A program made the translations under genes and the position numbers. Shown here in pieces: positions 42,742 to 51,365 of a stretch of 64,000 bases of DNA. Every line of letters begins with the position of its first letter. The first letter of the stretch is position 1. This stretch comes from Lustribacter sp965277075 (GTDB lineage: Bacteria > Vulcanimicrobiota > Vulcanimicrobiia > Vulcanimicrobiales > Vulcanimicrobiaceae): contig OZ255707.1 in NCBI GenBank assembly GCA_965277075.1, forward strand, positions 2,294,001 to 2,358,000, in the 5' to 3' direction. The notes under the pieces are model-generated. The model made no database searches and was not told where the DNA came from. It was given only the letters and a program-made list of their open reading frames with translations.

Positions 42742-43198
42742 ATGGAAGACAGCACTTCGCGTGACGCGCACGTCCTCGTCGTTGGGGCCGGTGCGGCGGG
42801 ACTCGCCGCCGCGCTCGCGCTGGCTGCGCGTTCGATTCGCGTGATCGTGGTCGACGCACGCGACCGCGTCGGCGGTCGCGTGCGGTGGCAGCACGTCGGC
42901 TCCGTCGACGCGCCGGCCGAGCTCGGTGCGGAATTCATCTACGGCGACGCGCCCGAGACATCGGCGCTGCTTCGGCGCGCGGGTCTCGGCACCGCCGGAA
43001 CCGGCGACCGATCGTGGACGTGTACGGACGACGGCACATTGCAGCGCGCGGGCGGTACTCGGCAAGCCGGTCGACGAGACGTTGTTCTTCGCGGGCGAAG
43101 CGACGGCGACGGACGGTCAAGGCGGAACGGTCAGCGGCGCCTTCGCCAGCGGCATGCGAGCGGCCGCCGAAGCGGAACGCGCCCTCACGCGTAGCTGA
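42742..43198 (+). pseudogene. Flavin amine oxidase with large internal deletion
   Basis: The 5' part encodes the dinucleotide-binding N-terminus (HVLVVGAGAAGLAAALALAARSIRVIVVDARDRVGGRVRWQHVG...ELGAEFIYGD). After about residue 105 the match jumps, in another frame, to the C-terminal FAD segment VLGKPVDETLFFAGEATATDGQGGTVSGAFASGMRAAAEA. About 300 central residues, including the substrate domain, are gone. The gene therefore cannot make a functional oxidase. It neighbours an aldehyde oxidoreductase, which could once have used its product; that link is inference. Confidence 0.85.
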
Positions 43199-43204
43199 GG
43201 TGCA

Positions 43205-43438
43205 CGAGGCGGTTCGGCAGCGGCGGCGCTGACCGGATTGACGTTCGTCGTCATCACGCTGGTGAACGACCGGCAACGCGCAAGCGAAGACGGCATCTCG
43301 ACGTTCAGCACGCCGACCGTCTTCCTTTTCTCCTGCGCGCTGTTCACGGCGGCGTTCATGTCGGCACCGTTTCGCGCGCCGGCGCCGATCAGTCCAGCCG
43401 GTCGCACATTATATGATCGCGAGCATTGCCTCGAGTGA
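43205..43438 (+). pseudogene. Fragment of a membrane protein of unknown function
   Basis: The frame reads GGSAAAALTGLTFVVITLVNDRQRASEDGISTFSTPTVFLFSCALFTAAFMSAPF, resembling the first two helices of a roughly 200-residue membrane protein family with the AALTGL...ATFSTPTV signature. There is no start upstream (a TGA precedes) and the frame dies in the convergent nadA 3' end. It probably is a truncated remnant. The TTG at 43238 could give a 66-residue peptide. Confidence 0.55.
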
Positions 43439-44410
43439 ACGCATCGCGCGGACGCGGACGGATTCGTCGACCAGGATTTCATCTTGCAGCGTTTCGAGCG
43501 AACGCAGAATCTTCGGCAACGAGTTCTGCTTCATGTGCGGGCAGAGATTGCACGGGCGCACGAACTCCACGTTGGGGAATTCGGCCGCGACGTTGTCGCT
43601 CATCGAGCATTCCGTCAACATCACGACGCGCTTCCCCTGATGATTGCGCACGTAGTCGATCATCGCGGCGGTCGAGCCGGCGAAATCGGCTGCCGCGATC
43701 ACATCGGGTGGACATTCGGGATGCGCGATGACGACGACACCGTCGTCACCTTCGCGCAGCTGCTCGACGTCGATCGCCCGAAAGCGCTCGTGCACCTCGC
43801 AGTGGCCCTTCCACGAGATGATTTCGACCGCCGTGTTCGACGCGACGTAGGCTGCGAGGAACTCGTCGGGGATCATGACGACGCGCGGCACGCCGAGCGA
43901 CTCCACAACTTTTAGCGCGTTCGCCGACGTGCAGCAGATGTCCGACTCGGCTTTGACCTCGGCGCTCGTGTTCACGTACGTCACGACGGGGACGCCCGGA
44001 TACCGCATGCGCAGTGCCCGCACGTCGGCAGCCGTAATCGATTCGGCAAGCGAACATCCCGCACCGGCGTCCGGGACGACGACCGTTCGCGTGGGGTTGA
44101 GAATCTTCGCCGTCTCGCCCATGAAATGCACCCCACACACGACGATGACGTCGGCGGCGGTGCGCGTCGCTTCGCGCGCGAGCTGCAGCGAGTCTCCGAC
44201 GATATCCGCCACGCCATGATAAATTTCCGGCGTCTGGTAGTTGTGCGCGAGGATCACCGCGTTCTTCTCGCTCTTGAGCCGGTTGATGGCGTCGATATAA
44301 GGCGCGAAGAGCGGCCACTCGGCGGCTGGGATGACGCTCGCGACGCGATCGTAAATCGGCCGAACGCGGCGCTCGATGTCTTCGGTGAACGGAAGAATGG
44401 TCTGGAGCAT
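43409..44410 (-). CDS. nadA: Quinolinate synthase
   Basis: 333 residues from ATG at 44410; the upstream open frame is not needed. It condenses iminoaspartate with dihydroxyacetone phosphate to quinolinate using a [4Fe-4S] cluster. Typical motifs: ILAHNYQTPEIYHGVADIVGDSLQLAR, VCGVHFMGETAKILNP (first Cys ligand), VVTYVNTSAEVKAESDICCTSANA (second), HPECPPDV and RPCNLCPHMKQNSL (third). nadB and nadC are not adjacent. It works in the same pathway as the salvage enzyme at the start of the window. Confidence 0.96.
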   Translation of the reverse strand: MLQTILPFTEDIERRVRPIYDRVASVIPAAEWPLFAPYIDAINRLKSEKNAVILAHNYQTPEIYHGVADIVGDSLQLAREATRTAADVIVVCGVHFMGETAKILNPTRTVVVPDAGAGCSLAESITAADVRALRMRYPGVPVVTYVNTSAEVKAESDICCTSANALKVVESLGVPRVVMIPDEFLAAYVASNTAVEIISWKGHCEVHERFRAIDVEQLREGDDGVVVIAHPECPPDVIAAADFAGSTAAMIDYVRNHQGKRVVMLTECSMSDNVAAEFPNVEFVRPCNLCPHMKQNSLPKILRSLETLQDEILVDESVRVRAMRSLEAMLAII

Positions 44411-44488
44411 GATCACTTTCGAACGTTGGCATTCGTAGGACCGCACGCGAGAAGCGGTGGTTACATCGCGCACCGGTGCTATGTCCGC

Positions 44489-45640
44489 ATGGGCGCGGGT
44501 ACGTGGTCCGGCGTGAGCGACAAACTGCTGGTCGGAATCATCGGTGCAAGTCCGGATCGCGGCTGGGCAAAGGAGTCGCACGTTCCGGCCGTGCAAGGCC
44601 TGGCCGGATTCGAGCTTGCGGCCGTAGCGACCAACAGCCGCGAGACGGCAACGGCTGCCGCCGAGGCCTTCGGAGCACCGGCGGCCTACGCCGACGCGGC
44701 TGAGTTAATCCACGATCGCGCGGTCGACGTTGTCGCGATCTGCGTCAAAGCCCCCGACCATCGGCCGCTGGTGCTGGCGGCGCTGGCGGCGGGCAAACAC
44801 GTCTATTGCGAGTGGCCGCTCGGCCGCGATCGTGCTGAAGCGGACGAGATCGCGGCCGCCGCGCAGGCCGCCGGCGTCCACGCCGCGGTCGGACTACAAA
44901 CACGCATGAACCCCGCTGCCCGCCGGGCGCACGAGCTCGTCATGTCCGGGGCGATCGGGCGGCCCTTGACCGTGCGCGTGTATGCGAGCACGGTCGGGTT
45001 CGGCGCAAACACTCCGAACGCTGAAGCCTATTCGGAAAAGGCCGAAAACGGCGTTACGCTCGTAACCATTCAGGGCGCCCACGCGCTCGATCTCGCGATC
45101 GCGCTGCTCGGCGAGCTGCTCGACGTCGACGCGCTGGCCACGACGCAGTATCCGCAGATCACGATCGGTGACGATCCGGCGCCGCACGCGCGAACGACGC
45201 CGGACCATCTGCTGATCGCAGCCCGGCTTGCGAGCGGCGGCGCACTCTCGGTCGAAGCGGCCGGAGGCCGGCCGCCCGGCACGCCGTTTCGGCTCGAGGT
45301 CGTCGGCGACGCACACGTGCTCGCGCTCGACGGTGGTTCGCCGCGAGGCTTTCAAGCCGGTCGCCTGCGTCTTTCGCTCGACAATGAACCGCAGCACGTG
45401 GATGAAGGCGAGGTCGCGCCGATGCCGGACACGGTTGCCAACGTCGCGGGTATCTACGCGGCCCTCCGCGACGACATCATGCACGGAACGGTAACGGCCC
45501 CCGACTTTTCACACGCCGCTCGCCTCGCGCGGCTCGTAGAAGATGTGCTCTCATCGGCGCGGACCGGGACGCGCAGGTCGGCCGCGGGATGGCCGTCCGG
45601 CGCCGAGCCGCCCACTTTTCTGCATCCCGTCGCCCATTGA
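44489..45640 (+). CDS. Gfo/Idh/MocA-family oxidoreductase
   Basis: 383 residues from ATG at 44489 (GTG at 44513 also possible). The Rossmann N-domain (LLVGIIGASPDRGWAKESHVPAVQGLAGFELAAVAT) and the family motif HVYCEWPLGRD, equivalent to EKP with Trp-Pro, are followed by RMNPAARRAHELVMSGAIGRPLTVRV and GVTLVTIQGAHALDLAIALLGE with the catalytic His. The enzyme likely oxidises a sugar or cyclitol derivative with NAD(P). It is divergent from nadA and first in a plus-strand oxidoreductase series. Confidence 0.88.
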   Translation: MGAGTWSGVSDKLLVGIIGASPDRGWAKESHVPAVQGLAGFELAAVATNSRETATAAAEAFGAPAAYADAAELIHDRAVDVVAICVKAPDHRPLVLAALAAGKHVYCEWPLGRDRAEADEIAAAAQAAGVHAAVGLQTRMNPAARRAHELVMSGAIGRPLTVRVYASTVGFGANTPNAEAYSEKAENGVTLVTIQGAHALDLAIALLGELLDVDALATTQYPQITIGDDPAPHARTTPDHLLIAARLASGGALSVEAAGGRPPGTPFRLEVVGDAHVLALDGGSPRGFQAGRLRLSLDNEPQHVDEGEVAPMPDTVANVAGIYAALRDDIMHGTVTAPDFSHAARLARLVEDVLSSARTGTRRSAAGWPSGAEPPTFLHPVAH

Positions 45641-45660
45641 GCATCGTCATAGAACGTGAC

Positions 45661-46647
45661 ATGCCGGTCCCACTGAGTATTCTCGACCAATCGCCGATCG
45701 TCGCGAACGCAACCCCCCGCGAGGCCGTCGCCGCGACGATCGCGTTGGCCCGCGACGCGGAAGCCTTCGGCTATCACCGGTACTGGCTCGCCGAACATCA
45801 CGCGCTGCCGAGCTTGGCCGACGCCGCGCCGGAAGTCTTGCTCGCACGACTCACCGGCGAAACGGCACATATCCGGTTGGGCACCGGCGGCATCATGCTG
45901 CCGCACTACAGCGCGTTCAAAGTCGCGGAGACGTTCCGCATGCTCGATGCGCTCGCGCCCGGGCGTATCGATCTCGGCGTCGGTCGCGCGCCGGGCGGCA
46001 CGCGGCTCGTGTCGCAAGCCCTCGAAAGCCGCGATCCCGAGCTTTTCCCCCAGCAGATCGCGGACGTGCTCGGGTACATGAACGCGCCGCCCGACGCAAG
46101 CCGCGCGCTCGTCGCGCAACCGGGCGGCGCGACCGCGCCGGCGATGTGGGTGCTCGGATCGTCGGATTACGGCGCGCGTCTCGCGGCGCAATTCGGCTTA
46201 CCGTATACGTTTGCGCAGTTCATCGGCGGCGATTATCCGAGCGTCACGCAGCTCTACCGGCAAACGTTCGTACCGTCAACGTACGCGCAGGCGCCGTACG
46301 TTATGGTCGCGCTTGCGGCGATCGTTGCGCCATCCGATGCGGAGGCCGAACGCTTGGCGCTGCCCGCGTTGCTCGCACGATTGCGCCGCCTGCGCGGTGT
46401 GATCGCGCCCCTACCCTCGCTGCAAGAGGCGGAGGCCTTCCCGTGGACACCGCGAGAGCGCGCTGAAGTCGCACGTTCGCGCAACATGCTCATCGGTTCA
46501 CCCATGACGGTTCGCGAGGGAATCGCAGCCGTCGTCGACGCCTATTCGGCCGACGAAATCATGGTCGTGACGATCGCGCCCGACTATCTCACACGGCGCC
46601 GTTCGTACATGTTGCTTGCCGAAGCGTTCGCCGAGGTCGCCGCCTAA
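45661..46647 (+). CDS. Luciferase-like flavin oxidoreductase (YhbW/MsnO8 type)
   Basis: 328 residues from ATG at 45661. It begins PLSILDQSPIVANATPREAVAATIALARDAEAFGYHRYWLAEHHALPSLADAAPEVLLARL, a very characteristic start for the YhbW-like LLM group. IRLGTGGIMLPHYSAFKVAETFRMLDALAPGRIDLGVGRAPGG (flavin-phosphate loop) and FIGSPMTVREGI-like LIGSPMTVREGIAAVVDAY follow. FMN-dependent; substrate unknown. It lies 20 bp downstream of the Gfo/Idh/MocA gene and may be co-transcribed. Confidence 0.9.
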   Translation: MPVPLSILDQSPIVANATPREAVAATIALARDAEAFGYHRYWLAEHHALPSLADAAPEVLLARLTGETAHIRLGTGGIMLPHYSAFKVAETFRMLDALAPGRIDLGVGRAPGGTRLVSQALESRDPELFPQQIADVLGYMNAPPDASRALVAQPGGATAPAMWVLGSSDYGARLAAQFGLPYTFAQFIGGDYPSVTQLYRQTFVPSTYAQAPYVMVALAAIVAPSDAEAERLALPALLARLRRLRGVIAPLPSLQEAEAFPWTPRERAEVARSRNMLIGSPMTVREGIAAVVDAYSADEIMVVTIAPDYLTRRRSYMLLAEAFAEVAA

Positions 46648-46710
46648 CCAGAATCCGGCCGCCGCTCGTCTGCACGACCGTTCGATGGGCGGGTATAGCA
46701 GGTTCGAAAT

Positions 46711-47709
46711 ATGCGATACATCGACCAAACGGCAAAGCGTGTGCGCACGTGGTTCGGACCAACGGATCGCCGGATCGACGTGCGTGGCCGGACCGTGTTT
46801 ATCACCGGTGGAACGCGCGGCTTGGGTCTCCAGATTGCTCGCGAATTCGGCCGTCGCGGCGCCAAGGTCGCGATCTGCGGTCGCGATGCGGCCGAGACCG
46901 AGCGCGCGCGGCTCGATCTTGCGCTACGCGGCGTCGCCGTTTTTGCCACGGTTGCCGATGTGCGGCTGCCGGCCGAGATCGAACGCGCGATCGCTGCTGC
47001 GCGCGCGACGTTCGGACCGATCGACGTCCTCGTCAACAACGCCGGCATCATCCAGGTCGCGCCGCTCGACGCGTTGACGGTCGACGACTTTCGTGAAGCG
47101 ATGGACACCCATTTTTGGGCGTCGTATCATGCGTCGAATGCCGTGCTTCCGGAGATGCGCTCGCGGCGAAGCGGGCGGATCGTCAACATTTCGTCAATCG
47201 GCGGCCGCGTGAGCGTTCCGCATCTCTTGCCGTACAGCGCGAGTAAGTTCGCACTGGCCGGGTGGTCCGAGGGCATGCGTGCTGAACTCGTCCGCGAGCG
47301 CGTGTATGTCACGACCGTGATTCCGGGTTTGATGCGCACCGGGAGTCCCGAAAACGCGCAATTCAAAGGGCGCAATCGGCTGGAATACGGGTGGTTCAGC
47401 ATTTCCGATTCGCTGCCGTTGCTCAGCGTCGACGTCGTCGGCGCCGCGCGTGCGATCGTCGAAGCGACGGAACGCGGCGACGCCGTGCTGACGATTTCAT
47501 TTCCGGCGAAACTCGCCGCGATCGTGCACGGCCTCGCACCATCGTTCGTTAGCGAAGTGCTCGGCGTCGTCGCGCGTTTGTTGCCTGCCAACGGCGGCAT
47601 CGGTTCCGCAAAGCGTCGCGGCAGCGAGAGCCATTCCTCCGTATCGCCATCCTTGCTCACGATCGCCACCCAACGCCGTGCACAAACGCAAAATGAGGTA
47701 CGTCCATGA
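46711..47709 (+). CDS. SDR-family oxidoreductase
   Basis: 332 residues. SDR motifs: VFITGGTRGLGLQIA, VNNAG, IVNISSIGG (Ser), YSASK (Tyr-X3-Lys), and VIPGLMRTG. After the SDR core, about 100 C-terminal residues (including a hydrophobic VLTISFPAKLAAIVHGLAPSFVSEVLGVVARLLP) extend the protein, as in membrane-associated SDRs. It overlaps the SRPBCC gene by ATGA. The three genes 46711-49435 form one translationally coupled operon. Confidence 0.9.
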   Translation: MRYIDQTAKRVRTWFGPTDRRIDVRGRTVFITGGTRGLGLQIAREFGRRGAKVAICGRDAAETERARLDLALRGVAVFATVADVRLPAEIERAIAAARATFGPIDVLVNNAGIIQVAPLDALTVDDFREAMDTHFWASYHASNAVLPEMRSRRSGRIVNISSIGGRVSVPHLLPYSASKFALAGWSEGMRAELVRERVYVTTVIPGLMRTGSPENAQFKGRNRLEYGWFSISDSLPLLSVDVVGAARAIVEATERGDAVLTISFPAKLAAIVHGLAPSFVSEVLGVVARLLPANGGIGSAKRRGSESHSSVSPSLLTIATQRRAQTQNEVRP

Positions 47710-48269
47710 CCAAGCGAGACTCCGCGATTGCCATCGGCGCGTGGGCGGCGGCGACCGGCTTCGCCCTCGCACTCACCACCCGCAGAGCGCGAAGCCGCAC
47801 GCACGACGTCACGATGGGCCGCACGTCCGCGTCGCGGACGGTCACCGTGCGGCGCGACGCGAGCGCATTGTACGGTCTGTGGCGCGAGCCGAGCCTTTTT
47901 CCCCGGTTTTTCCACGGCGTGCGCGCGGTCGAGGTCCAAGACGGTATGCGGCAGCGCTGGACGATCGGCGACGGTAAGCGCGCAACGATCGTCGACGTCG
48001 CGGTCGTCGACGACGCGCCCGACGAACGCATCGCGTGGCGAACGCCCGTCGGACGATATCCTGCGCAGGCCTCGGTGACGTTCACCGATGCCGGAGCGCG
48101 CGGCACGGAAGTTCGGCTCGCACTCGGACTCGACGGCCCGACGGCGCGAACGGCGATCGCGTTCGCACGCCTCTTCGGCTCGGCGCCCCCGCACGTGGCA
48201 GCGGAATCGTTACGCAATTTCAAAGCGTTTGCCGAAACCGGCGAAATTCCGAAAGCCGTTCGCAATTGA
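47706..48269 (+). CDS. Membrane-anchored SRPBCC protein
   Basis: 187 residues from ATG at 47706. An N-terminal hydrophobic segment (DSAIAIGAWAAATGFALALTT) precedes the START-like domain (SRTVTVRRDASALYGLWREPSLFPRFFHGVRAVEVQD...WTIGDGKRATIVDVAVVDDAPDERIAWRTP). The family is COG5637-like, similar to the protein at 11977. It is coupled to the SDR upstream and to the zinc ADH downstream, whose TTG overlaps its TGA. It may bind a hydrophobic substrate for these enzymes. Confidence 0.85.
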   Translation: MTKRDSAIAIGAWAAATGFALALTTRRARSRTHDVTMGRTSASRTVTVRRDASALYGLWREPSLFPRFFHGVRAVEVQDGMRQRWTIGDGKRATIVDVAVVDDAPDERIAWRTPVGRYPAQASVTFTDAGARGTEVRLALGLDGPTARTAIAFARLFGSAPPHVAAESLRNFKAFAETGEIPKAVRN

Positions 48270-49435
48270 AAGCGGTCACCTGGCAGGGCACGCATAAAAT
48301 CGAAGTCTGCGATGTACCCGATCCGCAGATCATCAATCCGCGCGACGCGATCGTGCGCGTGACGACGACCGCCATCTGCGGCTCCGATCTGCACTTCTAC
48401 GACGGCAAGATGCCGGGCTTCGAGCGGGGCGACGTCGTCGGCCATGAGTTCATGGGCGAGATCGTCGAGGTCGGCCCGAGCGTCACCACCCTATCGGTCG
48501 GCGACCGCGTCGTCGTGCCGTTTCCGATCGCGTGCGGCGCGTGCGAGCCGTGCTCGCGCACTGAGACATCACTCTGCGACAACAGCAATCCCAACGCGCA
48601 TCTGGTGGAAGCGGCATACGGCTATTCCGCGGCCGCGCTCTTCGGCTACTCACACCTCTTCGGCGGCTACGCCGGCGGACAAGCCGAGTACGTGCGCGTG
48701 CCGTTCGCCGACGTCGGACCGATCAAAATCGAAAGCGATCTCTCGGACGAAAAACTGCTGTTTCTCAGCGACATCTTTCCGACCGGCTATCAAGCCGCCG
48801 AGCAATGCGGCATCGAAGACGGCGACGTCGTCGCGGTGTGGGGATGCGGACCGGTTGGGCTGTTCGCGATCAAAAGTGCGTACCTGCTCGGCGCCGCGAA
48901 GGTCATCGCGTTCGATTCGATCGACTACCGCCGCGACATGGCGCGCGATTTCGGGGGTGCCGTCGCGATCGATCCGACCGGTCGCAACGTCGTCGACATT
49001 TTGCATGAGTTGACCGGCGGTCGCGGTCCGGATGCGTGCATCGACGCGGTCGGGATGGAGGCGCACGGATTCAGTGCAATCTCGGCGGTCGACCACGTCA
49101 AAACGAGCGTCCAGCTCGAGCAAGATCGGCCAAGTGTGTTGCGTCAGGCGATCCAAGCCGCCGGTAAAGGCGCAACGGTGTCACTTGCCGGCGTCTACAC
49201 GGGCTTCGTCGATACGATTCCGTTCGGGGCGGCGTTCGGTAAAGGGCTCACGTTCAAGATGGGTCAGACCCACGCGCATCGTTACCTGCAGCCGCTGCTC
49301 GAACTCATCGAAGGCGGCGTGCTCGATCCGAGCGCGATCATCACGCATCGTGGCAAGCTCGATGACGCGCCCGAGTTGTACGCGACCTTCCACGATCACC
49401 GCGATCGCTGCGAAAAAGTCGTGATGACGCCGTAA
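48266..49435 (+). CDS. Zinc-dependent alcohol dehydrogenase (formaldehyde dehydrogenase-like)
   Basis: 389 residues from TTG at 48266 (LKAVTWQGTHKIEVCDVPDPQI). Catalytic zinc ligands are in ICGSDLH and GHEFMGEIVEVG; structural zinc Cys cluster CGACEPCSRTETSLCD. A long loop (NPNAHLVEAAYGYSAAALFGYSHLFGGYAGGQAEYVRVPFADVGPIKI) and VWGCGPVGLFAIKSAYLLGAAKVIAFD mark the glutathione-independent formaldehyde-dehydrogenase-like MDR subgroup. NAD-linked. Coupled last in the SDR-SRPBCC-ADH operon. Confidence 0.93.
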   Translation: MKAVTWQGTHKIEVCDVPDPQIINPRDAIVRVTTTAICGSDLHFYDGKMPGFERGDVVGHEFMGEIVEVGPSVTTLSVGDRVVVPFPIACGACEPCSRTETSLCDNSNPNAHLVEAAYGYSAAALFGYSHLFGGYAGGQAEYVRVPFADVGPIKIESDLSDEKLLFLSDIFPTGYQAAEQCGIEDGDVVAVWGCGPVGLFAIKSAYLLGAAKVIAFDSIDYRRDMARDFGGAVAIDPTGRNVVDILHELTGGRGPDACIDAVGMEAHGFSAISAVDHVKTSVQLEQDRPSVLRQAIQAAGKGATVSLAGVYTGFVDTIPFGAAFGKGLTFKMGQTHAHRYLQPLLELIEGGVLDPSAIITHRGKLDDAPELYATFHDHRDRCEKVVMTP

Positions 49436-49442
49436 GCCGTTC

Positions 49443-50843
49443 CTACGCTCGGGCGAGCCGGATGGCGCCCGTGATTGTTCCGCGCCAGACACTCGCACCA
49501 GCGGCTAAGGCTGCGCTCGCCGTCGCGATACCGAGTGCGAGCGTTATCGATTCTGCACTCGTTCCGCTCGCCGCATGATCGCCCGTCGCCGCCATGCTGA
49601 AGACCGTCGCGACGATGACCGCGCCGGTTGTTTGACCGGCGAGACGCGCGACGGCTTGGATCGCCTGCGGGCCGCCGCTCCGTTCGCGGGGAGCGCTGTT
49701 CTGAATCGAGCGATTATTGGGAGATTGGAACAGTCCGTAACCGATTCCGCACAGCAGCATACGCCACATGATGTCGATCGACGAGGCGTGAGCGCGCAGC
49801 ATGACCGTCGCGAAAAGTCCCAGCGCGAATATCGCAAGCCCGACGGCGGCGAGGCGCGATGAGTTGAACCGGTCGGCGAGACGGCCCGCAAACGGCGCGA
49901 CGGCGGCCGTCGCGACGAGCCACGGCAACAATAACATGCCGACCTGCAGCGGCGTCCGCCCCATGACGGTCTGAAACAAAAACGGCAACGCGATGTAGGC
50001 GATCGTCTGCCCGACGAACGACGAGAAACATGCAAACACGGCCAGCGTGAACGGCACGCGCGCGAAGAGATCGACGGCGAACATCGGCAACGGCAGCGCG
50101 AGTTGACGACGGATGAAAACGACGCCGATGCAGAGCGCCCCGGTCAACTCCGCGGAAATGATCCACACCGACGCGTGATGGCTGACGCCGTCGAACCCGA
50201 ACACCGCGAGACCGAACGTCACGATACTCATCACCGCGCTCGTCCAGTCGAACGGCATTCCCGTTCCCACACGATCGTTCACGTAGATCATCGCGAGCAC
50301 CAAGGCAAATAAACCGATCGGGATGTTCAAGACGAAGAGCCATTGCCACGACGCGACCGAGAGCACCGCACCGCTCACGATCGGACCGGCCGCGGCGCCG
50401 AGCGCCACCGACATTGCGGTAAAGCCTGTTGCGCGACCGAGCATTTCGGGTGGGTACGCACGTCGCAGCAGCGGGCCGGTCGTGACGGTCATCGCCGCAC
50501 CGGCGAGCCCTTGGACGAAACGCGCGGCAACGAGCGTCGAGAGATCGTGCGAGACGACACAGCCGATCGACGCCAGCACGAAGATCAGCAGTCCGATGCG
50601 ATAGACGCGGGCATAACCGAAGATATCGCCGATCGATGCAAGCGGGACGATCGCAACGGTCAACGCCAACTGATAGGCGTTGATCACCCAGATCGAGGCG
50701 GCGGCGCTCGCGTTGACGTCATGTGCGATCGTCGGTAAGGCGGTATTTGCGATCGTCTGATCGATCATCGAGAGGATCGTCCCGATCGTTGTGGCGATGA
50801 CGGCCATGCGACGCGATTCACGCACGTTTGCGCGCTTCGCCAT
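49443..50843 (-). CDS. MFS drug exporter, DHA2 (EmrB/QacA) family
   Basis: 466 residues from ATG at 50843. Multiple hydrophobic helices, with the N-terminal motif MIDQTIANTALPTIAHDVNASAAASIWVINAYQL (DHA2 motif D1), GDIFGYARVYRIGLLIFVLASIGC (motif A region) and GPIVSGAVLSVASWQWLFVLNIPIG (motif C). Proton-driven efflux of hydrophobic compounds is expected. The substrate is unknown. It converges on the zinc ADH gene and is divergent from a secreted hypothetical gene. Confidence 0.92.
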   Translation of the reverse strand: MAKRANVRESRRMAVIATTIGTILSMIDQTIANTALPTIAHDVNASAAASIWVINAYQLALTVAIVPLASIGDIFGYARVYRIGLLIFVLASIGCVVSHDLSTLVAARFVQGLAGAAMTVTTGPLLRRAYPPEMLGRATGFTAMSVALGAAAGPIVSGAVLSVASWQWLFVLNIPIGLFALVLAMIYVNDRVGTGMPFDWTSAVMSIVTFGLAVFGFDGVSHHASVWIISAELTGALCIGVVFIRRQLALPLPMFAVDLFARVPFTLAVFACFSSFVGQTIAYIALPFLFQTVMGRTPLQVGMLLLPWLVATAAVAPFAGRLADRFNSSRLAAVGLAIFALGLFATVMLRAHASSIDIMWRMLLCGIGYGLFQSPNNRSIQNSAPRERSGGPQAIQAVARLAGQTTGAVIVATVFSMAATGDHAASGTSAESITLALGIATASAALAAGASVWRGTITGAIRLARA

Positions 50844-50937
50844 CGTCGGCGAAAATAATTGTTGCCGCGCGGCAGGGCGGACGCAACCGTCGGCGCCAAG
50901 CACATGACGTTCCGCTTGTTACGAAAGAGGCGACCTG

Positions 50938-51357
50938 GTGAAATACACCGTTAGCGTGCTTGTTGCGACGTTGCTTGCGACGTCGACAGCGTCGGCGCAG
51001 TCCGGTCCCGGCGGCGTTCCGGTCGGTGCCGGGGTCCAACGCGGCATGATGGGCCTGAATAATTCGGGTCAAGCCGGTTACGTCACGCTTTTCGAACACG
51101 GACCGTCGACCGGGGTCGTCGTCGCGATGGAGGGGTCGCACCGGCGCATGGAACGCATCGTCATTCAACGGGCGAAGTCGTGCGACGCCATCACGCCCGG
51201 GGTCGTCGCTACACTGCCGGACCTGCACGATGGAATCTCACGCGGCGTCGTTCAGATGTCGCAGAGCCGGTTACTTTCCGGCAATTACGTCGCCGTCGTG
51301 TACAGCAGCACGCTGCCAGGCGCGCGTCAAGTCGGCTGCGGCCAACTCTACCAGTAG
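50938..51357 (+). CDS. Exported hypothetical protein
   Basis: 139 residues from GTG at 50938 (gaggcgac upstream). Signal peptide MKYTVSVLVATLLATSTASAQ. The mature protein is Gly/Val-rich beta-type (GLNNSGQAGYVTLFEHGPSTGVVVAMEGS, SRGVVQMSQSRLLSGNYVAVVYSSTLPGARQVGCGQLYQ) with two Cys (KSCDAIT, VGCGQ) that could form a disulfide. It is 8 bp before the dienelactone-hydrolase gene and probably co-transcribed. Family not recognised. Confidence 0.75.
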   Translation: MKYTVSVLVATLLATSTASAQSGPGGVPVGAGVQRGMMGLNNSGQAGYVTLFEHGPSTGVVVAMEGSHRRMERIVIQRAKSCDAITPGVVATLPDLHDGISRGVVQMSQSRLLSGNYVAVVYSSTLPGARQVGCGQLYQ

Positions 51358-51365
51358 GAGTCGCA

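Noticed and set aside
46680..46710. tRNA-like ggttcgaa sequence before the SDR gene
   Set aside because: No acceptor stem or cloverleaf can be formed around it; no tRNA was found in any intergenic space.
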